Source: a bacterium D16-56 (GTDB taxonomy: Bacteria; Bacillota; Clostridia; Lachnospirales; Lachnospiraceae). From it: a DNA stretch of 37,827 bases. The DNA is taken from NCBI GenBank assembly GCA_003611875.1, contig RAYY01000042.1, positions 1 through 37,827 on the forward strand, written 5' to 3'. The notes under the pieces are model-generated. The model worked only from the letters and a program-made list of their open reading frames with translations, was not told the DNA's origin and did not search any database. The position numbers and the translations under genes are program-made. Of this stretch, positions 16,035-24,100 are shown piece after piece; positions within the stretch are counted from its first letter, which is position 1; every line of letters starts with the position of its first letter.

Positions 16035-16059
16035 CCCTCGGGACAAAATGTCTCGAAGT
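16035..16059. repeat. 25-bp palindrome, copy C
   Basis: Reads CCCTCGGGACA-AAA-TGTCTCGAAGT, the same orientation as copy B. It lies 2 bp past the ParB stop codon. Confidence 0.75.
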
Positions 16060-16061
16060 GG

Positions 16062-17516
16062 TTACTTGTCTTTTTCCATTTTCTTCGGGGCCTTTGCCAG
16101 CTCGGGCGGCTGTTTCTGTTTCCACTCGTCCAGCAGGCCGATGATCTGCTCTTTCATTTTGGCCGGAGTGACCTCCTTGCCGAAATACTTTTCCAGTTCA
16201 GCGGTTGAAATAATCACGCCTCGATCCTCCTTTTTCTTTTCTGATAAGATACCGTCAATCACATCGCTGTTGAGCTTGCCCTCCTGATCCAGCTCCCGGA
16301 GCTTTTTCGCCTGGGCCACCGAGGGGGACGCCTGCTCCCCGTCAATGGAAACGGCGATCAGCCTCTGGTTTTTGGGCTTGATATAGGAGAGCTCCACGGC
16401 AGGCATAAAGCCCATCTTTTTATCGTCCACCTTGTCCAGCAGTTCCGGCACAAGGGAATTGAGCCGCAGATAGCGCATGACTTTTTTATAGTTCATGTCA
16501 TGGGCCTCGCCCACGATCTCCACGGAACGCTTGCCAATGTCGCCCTCGGCCACATTTTTCAGCCGCCCGCCCTGGTGCTTGATGTCCTCTACTTCCAAAT
16601 CCAGCAGGGCGGCCAGCTCGCTGGGGAGCGTCTGATCCCTTTGCTTGTTGCTGTCCTTCATGGCCTGGACAGCCTCGTGGTCGCTCATGTCCCGGACGAT
16701 AAAGGGCATTTCCAAAAGTCCGGCCAGTTCACTGCCACGGCAGCGGCGGTGGCCCGCCACAATCTCATAGCCCTTTCCGTCCTTTTCCGGGCGGGCAAGG
16801 CCCGGCACCATCACGCCGTTTGCCTTAATGGATGCCACCGTCTCCTGCATTTTGGCATCGTCCCGCACCTTGAACGGATGGGGCCGGAATGTATGGAACG
16901 GATGCATCTCGGAAAGTTTCAGATACATGAGCTTGCCTTCCTCCACCGGGCGGGGAGGGGCGGCTGGCCCGGGCGGAGCCTGCTCCGGGGCGGCGGCCTC
17001 CTTTTCGGGAGCCGTTTTCCCAGCCTTTGGGGGAGTTTGAGCGTCCGGGGCTTTCCCGTCACTTCGGGACACTTTGTCTCGCTTGGACGGCTGGGCCTCG
17101 CCGGGGGCCGCCTTGTCAGCCTTGGGCGGGCGGCCCTTGCGGGGCTTTGCCGCCTCCTTGCCAGCGGGCTCCGTTTTATCCTCCTTCGGGGAACGGCCAC
17201 GGCGGGGCTTTTTCTGTTCGCCAGCGGCGGGCTGTTTCGCCTCACCGGGAGCCTGCTCCTTTGCGGGGGCATCCCCGGCTTTCTCTACCTCAGCCCGGGC
17301 CTCCTTTCGCTTTTCGCCCATGAGCTCATTGATCTGCTCAAAGGACACTACCACATCGCCGGGAGCGGGCTTTGCGGGCCCGGCCTGTTCCTGCTGAGGT
17401 GTGGGAGCGGCGGCCTGTTCGGGAGCCAGGGCCTGGGGCTGGCCAGCCGTTACAGACTCGGGAGCCTCCGGGATTTTTTTCTCACCGGGGCCCGTGTTCA
17501 GTTTGTCATCTGCCAT
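16062..17516 (-). CDS. parB: ParB/Spo0J-family partition protein with AT-hook-like N-terminus
   Basis: A 484-residue protein. Residues 1-190 are low-complexity A/P/K/E and contain tandem units of about 20 residues with AT-hook-like cores KPRRGRSPK (103-111) and KPRKGRPPK (124-132). Residues 195-300 are the ParB nuclease/CTPase-like domain with GHRRCRGSE (255-263). A KorB/ParB HTH region follows (RSVEIVGEAHDMNYKKVMRY). The start has GGAGG seven bases upstream. ParB loads on a centromere-like site to segregate or stabilise the element. The usual ParA partner is absent upstream, where composition changes abruptly. One copy of the 25-bp palindrome lies inside this gene and codes for KRDKVSRS. Confidence 0.85.
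   Translation of the reverse strand: MADDKLNTGPGEKKIPEAPESVTAGQPQALAPEQAAAPTPQQEQAGPAKPAPGDVVVSFEQINELMGEKRKEARAEVEKAGDAPAKEQAPGEAKQPAAGEQKKPRRGRSPKEDKTEPAGKEAAKPRKGRPPKADKAAPGEAQPSKRDKVSRSDGKAPDAQTPPKAGKTAPEKEAAAPEQAPPGPAAPPRPVEEGKLMYLKLSEMHPFHTFRPHPFKVRDDAKMQETVASIKANGVMVPGLARPEKDGKGYEIVAGHRRCRGSELAGLLEMPFIVRDMSDHEAVQAMKDSNKQRDQTLPSELAALLDLEVEDIKHQGGRLKNVAEGDIGKRSVEIVGEAHDMNYKKVMRYLRLNSLVPELLDKVDDKKMGFMPAVELSYIKPKNQRLIAVSIDGEQASPSVAQAKKLRELDQEGKLNSDVIDGILSEKKKEDRGVIISTAELEKYFGKEVTPAKMKEQIIGLLDEWKQKQPPELAKAPKKMEKDK
17061..17085. repeat. 25-bp palindrome, copy D, inside parB
   Basis: Reads ACTTCGGGACA-CTT-TGTCTCGCTTG. It is in frame in the low-complexity linker of ParB. The right arm is more diverged than in the other copies. 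Confidence 0.7.
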
Positions 17517-17603
17517 TCATTAACCTCCTTTTCGTTAAAGTTGCACAAATTTCAGGCTTAAATTTCTGTAATTATTTTTTGCCTCCTTCCCATCTATCCA
17601 CGC

Positions 17604-17636
17604 AAAAAAGCCGCCCGGTTTTGATGGCCGGACGGC
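17604..17636 (-). terminator. Intrinsic terminator upstream of parB
   Basis: On the minus strand GCCGTCCGG...CCGGGCGGC is followed by six T. It blocks leftward transcription from entering the ParB operon, so that operon needs its own promoter in 17517-17600. Confidence 0.7.
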
Positions 17637-17730
17637 CTTTCAGCGTAATGTGATAGATCAAATATTATTTTTGTTGTTGGTAGGCTCCGAAAAGCCTTGT
17701 ATTTGCGGTTTTCCTAATTTATATGGCCCT

Positions 17731-17799
17731 TATGTCCACAAAATAGGAATTAAGGGAAAATATCAGAAATTTCCACGATTGTGGAAAGTATGGTATAAT
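17731..17799 (+). promoter_or_regulatory. Promoter and operators of the second XRE regulator
   Basis: TATGTCCACAAAATAGGAAT (17731-17750), the palindrome TTTCCACGATTGTGGAAA (17770-17787) and an extended -10 TGG TATAAT (17794-17799). It matches the layout upstream of 9599. A GGCGGC/GCCGCC leader hairpin follows. Confidence 0.7.
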
Positions 17800-17845
17800 C
17801 CAGTCAGGCGGCAGGGAAGCAGCCGCCGGAAAGGAGCGTGCACCC

Positions 17846-18655
17846 ATGAAAGGAGCGACTACCATACAGGAACGCCTTTGGGAACTGCGCAAGGACAAAG
17901 GGCTTAATCTGGAAGAACTGGCACAACTGATGCAGATTTCAAAATCTGCCCTTGCCAGCTATGAATCTAAGGACAATAAAGAAATCAATCATGGCAGCCT
18001 TATCACACTGGCAGATTTCTATGGAGTGTCCATTGATTATCTGTTATGCCGGACAGAAAACAGGGAGCAGGTCAACACGCCTTTAACAGAATTGCATTTG
18101 AGTGATGAAATGGTTGCGCTTCTGAAAAGTGGCCGGATTAACAACCGTCTGCTGTGCGAACTTTCCACCCACAAGGATTTTATAAAGTTTTTGGCTGACA
18201 TTGAGGTTTATGTGGATGGGATTGCTTCCATACAGATTCAAAACCTCAATTCCCTTGTCGATACCGTCCGGCACGAAATCATAGAACGCTACCGCCCTGG
18301 GGAAGATGACCCGTACCTCCGGATTTTGCAGGCTGCGCACATTGAGGATGACGAATATTTCAGCCACATGATACAGGACGATATAAGCGCAATCGTCCGT
18401 GATATTCGTGCCGCACACAAGTCTGACAGTGAGAGTGCGCCGCGAACTACCATTGCCGAAGAATTGAAGCAGGATTTAGAGGATGTTGCGAATTTCAAGG
18501 GAAGCCCTCTTGAAAAACAGGCTGCGCTTTACTGCAAGCGGCTGGGTATCAATTATAACAAGCTGTCTGATACAGAGTTCCGGCAGCTTGTACATATCCT
18601 TGAAAAATCGAAATTCTTCAAAAGCTATGTCGGCCAGAGGAAGAAACGGAAATAA
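17846..18655 (+). CDS. XRE-family transcriptional regulator, second copy
   Basis: A 269-residue protein starting MKGATTIQERLWELRKDKG, with an ATG behind GGAAAGGAG. The HTH_XRE domain occupies residues 5-65 (LEELAQLMQISKSALASYES). The C-terminal helical part is very similar to that of the copy at 9599 (for example NNRLLCEL, THKDFIKFLADIE, ENREQ). Paralogous regulators with paralogous promoters 8 kb apart suggest that two related elements or element ends were brought together around the conjugation block. They probably cross-regulate. Confidence 0.85.
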   Translation: MKGATTIQERLWELRKDKGLNLEELAQLMQISKSALASYESKDNKEINHGSLITLADFYGVSIDYLLCRTENREQVNTPLTELHLSDEMVALLKSGRINNRLLCELSTHKDFIKFLADIEVYVDGIASIQIQNLNSLVDTVRHEIIERYRPGEDDPYLRILQAAHIEDDEYFSHMIQDDISAIVRDIRAAHKSDSESAPRTTIAEELKQDLEDVANFKGSPLEKQAALYCKRLGINYNKLSDTEFRQLVHILEKSKFFKSYVGQRKKRK

Positions 18656-18656
18656 G

Positions 18657-18704
18657 AAAACCGCTGTTGCATGGTTGTGTACGTTTCCATGTAGCAGCGG
18701 TTTT
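18657..18704 (+). terminator. Terminator of the second XRE gene
   Basis: AAAACCGCTG-TTGCATGG pairs with CCATGTAG-CAGCGGTTTT directly after the stop codon. The flanking A and T runs make it potentially bidirectional. Confidence 0.8.
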
Positions 18705-18745
18705 GCGCTGGCGGTATTTTGTTGGGAGCGTGGCTTGACTGGAAT

Positions 18746-18922
18746 TTATCCAATTTCCTTTTTTAGAAAGAAGAAGCCATCCATACGCTGAACAAGTTCC
18801 CAACCATCGGCTCCCAATTCATTTAATTTTGTTTCAAACTCCTGCGCAATCTTTTCGTATTGTTTAGTACTTACAGCTAAAGTAGTTGCGATTGTTAGCA
18901 CTTTGTATTCATATTTTTTCAC
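18746..18922 (-). CDS. DUF4177 family small protein
   Basis: A 58-residue protein: the frame begins KKYEYKVLTI after a GTG start (18920-18922), with GGGGGT nine bases upstream. The end contains KLNELGADGWELVQRMDGF, the hallmark of DUF4177 (a small alpha/beta fold, one strand and helix pair, then GWELV). The GTG overlaps the TGA of a broken gene upstream (GTGA), so it was once translated from an operon. Its function is unknown. Confidence 0.75.
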   Translation of the reverse strand: MKKYEYKVLTIATTLAVSTKQYEKIAQEFETKLNELGADGWELVQRMDGFFFLKKEIG

Positions 18923-19080
18923 TTGAAGATACCCCCATTCAAATCAAAGTTTTTTGATTCATCAAACTGGAATTCTGATAAGACACTTTTTATAGCATTT
19001 AATAACTGTTATATCTTATCTTCAAAAAGTCCGCAAACCTTTGAAAATGCTAAATTTATAGCAAGTGAGTTTGCCCTTAT
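18919..19080 (-). pseudogene. 3' remnant of an unidentified gene upstream of the DUF4177 gene
   Basis: A frame ending NFDLNGGIFK and TGA overlaps the DUF4177 start. It carries an in-frame TAA after FSKVCGLFEDKI, with plausible protein on both sides (NSLAINLAFSKVCG and QLLNAIKSVLSEFQF). The 5' part runs into the insertion sequence. It appears to be a helical protein cut off by the IS and further damaged by the nonsense codon. The family is not recognised. Confidence 0.4.
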
Positions 19081-19140
19081 GCTTTCCCTTGTGTTATATC
19101 TTTTTCCCTCGTGTTACGAACTCTCCACTACTTTACAACT

Positions 19141-20382
19141 TTATAAATGATGCCCCTGTTTCTGAACCAGCCGTTTTAAGGCATTTATTAAGGCATTTGA
19201 TTTTATGCTGGTTTCGACTTTTTCTACGAAAATGGCATAAAATACCTGCTGGCGAATTTGTTCGCTTAACGCAAACCGAAACTCCTGCACGCTTTCTGTC
19301 TGATATTTATAAAACGCCTTGTCCTGGTATGGCAGTAGTCTCATTGCACAGTATGAAATGTTAATCAGATTGACCAGCATTTCAATCCCTTTGCGGCTGC
19401 GGACCATGTAACTGCACAGTGACCAGAAAGTTTTCTGTTCGTAGTAACTAACCTCTATCGGCCATCGAAATGCATACAGTATCAGAGGAATAAACTGCAT
19501 CCGGCTGCTCCCTGTCTGGTTTAGCGGGGATTTCTCCTGCCATGCGCAGAAGACCTGAAGCTGTTCCAGAAAAACTGTGCTGAAAAACAAACGCCTGCTT
19601 CCTGCTGCTTTATCAGCGGATGTGACATATGCCAGGACTGTCCTTTTTCCAAAAATATTAGTAAGGACATGGCGCACGGCCATATAATAATCACCGATTT
19701 TTTCATCAGACAGCGTAAAATCGTCCTGAATGGAAAGTTTTTTCCCATGCAGCGCAGGCCGCCCTCTTTTTCCAGCACGCTGAGGCGGCAAGTCATAAAT
19801 GACAGAATCAGACCTTGCATTTCCTATAAGGTCAAGGTTCTCATATTCATCCACGATGGAAACAAGGTTCTTTTTTACATACCAGCTGTCACAAAGGATG
19901 ATAACATTTTTTTTATTGCTGAATTCCGGCATCGCCTGACGGACCATGGATGCAGCAAGTTCCAGCTTTGACTCCTGTTTTTGCCACATACGGTATCCAA
20001 GCGGAACAGAAAGGTAATGGATCCTGTTTTTATTCCACACCGGGACGCAGAGCATTACGCTTACGAAACAATGGCCGTTCAGATAGTTTGAGCCATTATG
20101 CGCTGCATGGTCAAAAAGTTTTGAAACATCTTCAAATTTTTTTCCAAACTTCGGGGCCATTGTGTCATCAATGCACAGAAAAACAGGCTGTGAAGAAAGT
20201 TTTTCCGGTATGAGTTTTAAAGTCATGCCAGCAGTAACATTCATAAATCTGGAATAATCGGCCTTTGCATAAGAGCAGGCATAGTAAAATGCATTCAGGG
20301 ATTTTCTTGTAATCCCTGATAAAAAATGTCTGTAAAGGGACCGGATGGAAACTGCTGACTCCATGGCAAGTATAGATAACAC
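19141..20382 (-). CDS. DDE transposase (IS701/IS4-like)
   Basis: The frame from GTG gives 413 residues. The RNase H-like triad is visible: D72 or D73 in FLCIDDTMAPKFG, D165 in VIILCDSWYVKK, and E310 in RWPIEVSYYEQKTFW. The insertion between D2 and E holds a long beta region (DYYMAVRHVLTNIFGKRT). The frame stays open upstream of the GTG to about 20502 with sensible protein (NLIGRLYRYFYIYF, FSAPTIETLFLL) but has no ATG, GTG or TTG there. The N-terminus is therefore either misplaced or damaged. Catalysis looks possible; expression is uncertain. Confidence 0.8.
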   Translation of the reverse strand: MLSILAMESAVSIRSLYRHFLSGITRKSLNAFYYACSYAKADYSRFMNVTAGMTLKLIPEKLSSQPVFLCIDDTMAPKFGKKFEDVSKLFDHAAHNGSNYLNGHCFVSVMLCVPVWNKNRIHYLSVPLGYRMWQKQESKLELAASMVRQAMPEFSNKKNVIILCDSWYVKKNLVSIVDEYENLDLIGNARSDSVIYDLPPQRAGKRGRPALHGKKLSIQDDFTLSDEKIGDYYMAVRHVLTNIFGKRTVLAYVTSADKAAGSRRLFFSTVFLEQLQVFCAWQEKSPLNQTGSSRMQFIPLILYAFRWPIEVSYYEQKTFWSLCSYMVRSRKGIEMLVNLINISYCAMRLLPYQDKAFYKYQTESVQEFRFALSEQIRQQVFYAIFVEKVETSIKSNALINALKRLVQKQGHHL

Positions 20383-20489
20383 CAGCAGAAACAGGGTTTC
20401 AATAGTCGGTGCGGAAAAAGTTTTAAAATAAATATAAAAATAACGGTACAGTCTACCAATTAGATTATTTTCGTTGTATAATAAGTCTG

Positions 20490-20561
20490 ACGTACAAGGT
20501 CACTCTCTTTCGTATAGTTTTGTGTGCAAACTTATTATACATGAGAAAGTACCTTGTGCGT
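20490..20561. repeat. Long inverted repeat upstream of the transposase
   Basis: ACGTACAAGGT-CTCTTTC pairs with GAAAGT-ACCTTGTGCGT around a 40-base loop containing a -10 like TATAAT on the minus strand (20534-20539). Such hairpins often block read-through expression of IS transposases. Confidence 0.5.
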
Positions 20562-20730
20562 TATTTTATTTTTTAAAAAGTTGTAAAGTGGTGGAACTCT
20601 CATAAGGGCAAAAATAAGGGAAACAAAAACCTGTAACAAATTATAACATGAAATGAACAGGACAGGAAGAATTGATTGGAATGCTTTCAAAAATTTCTCC
20701 AAAACACAGACAAGAAAGGGCTGATAAGAT

Positions 20731-20970
20731 ATGAGATTTATTTATGCAACGTATAATATGCTCCATAATTGTATTGATGTAACTACTTTTGACGGATATA
20801 TTTTACGCATAGACTGCGGAAAAGCGGAAGAAGGATTAAAAACAACACCATGCTCTGAATGTGCCTTAAATTCTTTGGCAATAGACAATCCTCTTGAATA
20901 TGCAAGTCTATATCTTGAGGGTGGTATGCAGACATGGGTGGATGCGGAAGATTCATTAGAACCGTGGTAA
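20731..20970 (+). CDS. DUF6061 family protein
   Basis: A 79-residue protein starting MRFIYATYNMLHNCIDV and ending GGMQTWVDAEDSLEPW, the DUF6061 pattern seen widely in Lachnospiraceae. It contains VTTFDGYILRIDCGKAEEGL and CSECALNSLAIDNPLEYA. AGAAAGGG lies before the start. It stands alone between the IS and the defence operon and is convergent with the latter. No function is known. Confidence 0.75.
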   Translation: MRFIYATYNMLHNCIDVTTFDGYILRIDCGKAEEGLKTTPCSECALNSLAIDNPLEYASLYLEGGMQTWVDAEDSLEPW

Positions 20971-21036
20971 TATATTTCCATTCTTTAATAAAAAGCCAAT
21001 TAATCTATATAATATCGCAAGTGACAAGTTTCCATC

Positions 21037-21068
21037 AAGAGCAGAGACTCTTTTGAATCCCTGCTCTT
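21037..21068. terminator. Hairpin between DUF6061 and the STAND gene
   Basis: AAGAGCAG...CTGCTCTT with a 16-base loop, in a convergent gap (20971-21176). It could end transcription in both directions, but the T tracts are weak. Confidence 0.4.
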
Positions 21069-21176
21069 ATATAGTCATAACATTATCTTTCGTTCAATCA
21101 CTATACCATATAGCTTAACCATACATGAAATCAAAAGTTATCTTACAATATTACACCATCAATATTAAAAAACTGA

Positions 21177-24100
21177 CTAAAATTTATGCCTTTTTATCTC
21201 TATCGCATAATAAAGCTGCCCATATTTGTTTTTCAGTTTTTCTATATAATCTCTCCGCATATAAAGTATTGCCCCATTATATAACGGAACTTCCATCGCC
21301 CTATGTTCATTATCTCCAATATATGCACAACGCCAACTTTGCATAATGAGAACCGTCGCTCCGTCCTCTGCAACACCAATAATCCTATTATTTTGATAAT
21401 CATTCTCTTTATAAATGCCTAATTCATATGCGATATCTGCTCGAAGCCATAAATATTGTTCTGTTCCAAAATTAGAATCATAACTCTCATATACAGCACA
21501 GCATGTTTCCTTGCAATCATCAAGATTATATTCAATTTCAAACATTGATGAGCCAATCAAAATACGATTTAAAATGGTATCCGTGTCGCGTAACACAATT
21601 CCTTTTTCACAACTTGTAAACACATAGTCCCTTTCGCCTTTACTATATCTTTCTATTTCAAAACTTGCTATTTCGACAAATTCACTCTTCCATTGTTTTT
21701 CTGTAAATTCTTCTAGCTTTTTTTCAGCCTGCAAGTTATGTATTGTACTCACATTTGGCAAGCAGCGACATCTACGATACATATCTATTTCAGAAAAATC
21801 AATATAAAACTCGTTTATGACCATATAGGGCATTTCTGGCACGTCTTCTTGAATAGCTGCTTTAATTAGTTCTAATACAGAATATTGGATAATAATAGAT
21901 TTTAAAAAGGTATTTTCTGCTGTAAACTTATGTAAGGGTGAAACAAAAGAATTTATTCTATCCTGTACATATTCCGAATTTAAAATCTTTTTATATACTT
22001 TATCTTCTCTGATACCTAATCTATGTAAAATTCGCATATGTCTATCATAAAATGGGTTCAAATTATCATTTCCTTTATATTTCCCCAAAGGAATAAGATA
22101 TTTTGATTTAAGATATTCTGTCAACTTTTTGTCAAGCATATCCATAATTTCTTCATTTGCTTGTACCTCATCATACAAAAATGCAATCATAGTATCTAAT
22201 AAAAAGTCATTGGTTGGAAAATGCCTCAAAAACTTCGATATTATGTCTTTAGGATTGTCAATATGATCAATCGTTTCTAATGCATAATCTATAACAGCCA
22301 TTTTTCCAATATAGTCATATTGTTCAAAGTGGCATACACACCAATTTATACATTTCTGCACCTCGAGCCAATTTCCCTTTAACACTATATCCTTCAAATA
22401 CGCATATGCGGCGAAAAACCGTTCCTTTTCCCCATGAAACATTCTGCCAAGAACGATTCCACGCATACTGTCAGGAATAGATATTGTTTCATCTCCAAAG
22501 GTATCCATCTTATCCAAAACAGGGAAACGCAGTCGTTCAATTAGAATAAGTACATCCCATATTTTTTCAACATAAAATTGAAGTTTTGGAATTTCAACAA
22601 GCATATTTATTAATCCGGAAGTAATCATCCCTCCCATTCCAACACTTATTTGAGAAAACAATTCATATACAGCAAGATTTGGATTAATATTATAAGCTCT
22701 CAAAAACGAACCCTTATCTATAAGCAACTGCCCATACGAACGTGATTTTACAAAAAGCTTTACATAATATCGAACACGAATTTCCTCTTTAATTGAAGAA
22801 TCTTCCAATAGGCATTTTATATAGTCCCTCTGATTATAGCTATTCTCTCCAAAATAATCCACCTCCATCATCGCATCTAAATAAGCACACTGTTTATTTT
22901 CATTCAACTCTTTCATCAGATTTATCAATAGAGGAATTGCAGCATCTGTCAGAGGAACTTTACTTAGTTGCATTATCAATGTGACTCTATTTTGAAAATC
23001 AATTGTTTGATGTTTGGATTTATCATAATCCAAATTTCTATCTGTATCCTCTTTATTACACCGAGTGCAATATTCTTTATACAGTGTAACATTCATCCCG
23101 CTTTCTTCTGCTAAATTTATTATAATATTCAAATCTTTGCTTAAACATTTAAAATGGTATATTTCTATTGTTTCATTTAAATTAAAACGTGACAAAAGAT
23201 TGACAACAAGCGATTTCGCTCGCTCCTTATCATACTCAAATAAACGTACCAAAATTTTGCAAGCGCCATAAAATAATTTTTCCGAAATACAATTCGGCAA
23301 TGTTTCAATTAATGTTATGATATAAGTTTCATATTCCGGCTTGTCCGCAAATTCTTGAATGACATCGAGAATCATTTCCTCCAATATCCATCCTGAATGA
23401 TGTTCTATTTGAAAATTATTCAAATAGGACAATGCATATTGTGGTGATTGATAAAGCATCTTGCGAAACCAAATATTAGGATAATGCCTTACAGCTCTCT
23501 CATCTGTATGTTGCAGCAATGAAAATGTCATAGCCGTTATTTCATCTGCATACCTCATAGCCTTAGCAGGATTCATGCGATGAATTGAAGCAAACGAATC
23601 AATCAAACTGTCTAATGACATATCTTTATGCATAGTATAGCCTACAAGAAATTTTACCCCTTCTTCATAATATTTCTTTGCTTTCTCTCGATCTGCCTCT
23701 GCAATCATGTCGGCAACCAAAAATTTGATTGTCGCTGTCGATGCATAATAAGTTGTATTTGAAGAATGAGTTATTATATCCTCTGCGTATGGAAGAATGA
23801 CATTTATATTTCTTGCATTAATGATTCGCCTCATTAACTTGATAAAATTATAATCCGTCAATGGACCTCCCTGCGAATTAGACAATGTTGTAGTTGTTTC
23901 TTTAGAAAGAACGGATAAATCATTCAGAACACCTTCAAGTGCATTATCGCTTCCTGCCATAGCCAATGCCAAATAATATGTTTCTAGCAAAAAGTTTTCC
24001 AACGCATACAAATCGCAAGCTCTTGGATTCCCCAAAAAAGGTTCTGTATCAAGAATCAATTGACCAACTGTTTCTAATAATTCAGTTTCGGACACCTCTT

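Larger units (their letters stand above)
19124..20595 (-). mobile_element. Insertion sequence with IS701/IS4-like DDE transposase
   Basis: The transposase gene is flanked by a 17-bp inverted repeat with 16 matches (AGTTGTAAAGTRGTGGA; 19124-19140 and 20579-20595). Outside each copy, AGGGMAAA-type motifs and CATAAGGGCAAA recur, so the true tips lie further out, perhaps near 19072 and 20610. I could not fix the tips or a target duplication. Confidence 0.6.

Noticed and set aside
16500-17561. 353-codon plus-strand open frame
   Set aside because: It mirrors the ParB gene; the translation is low-complexity G/L/R without a ribosome site.
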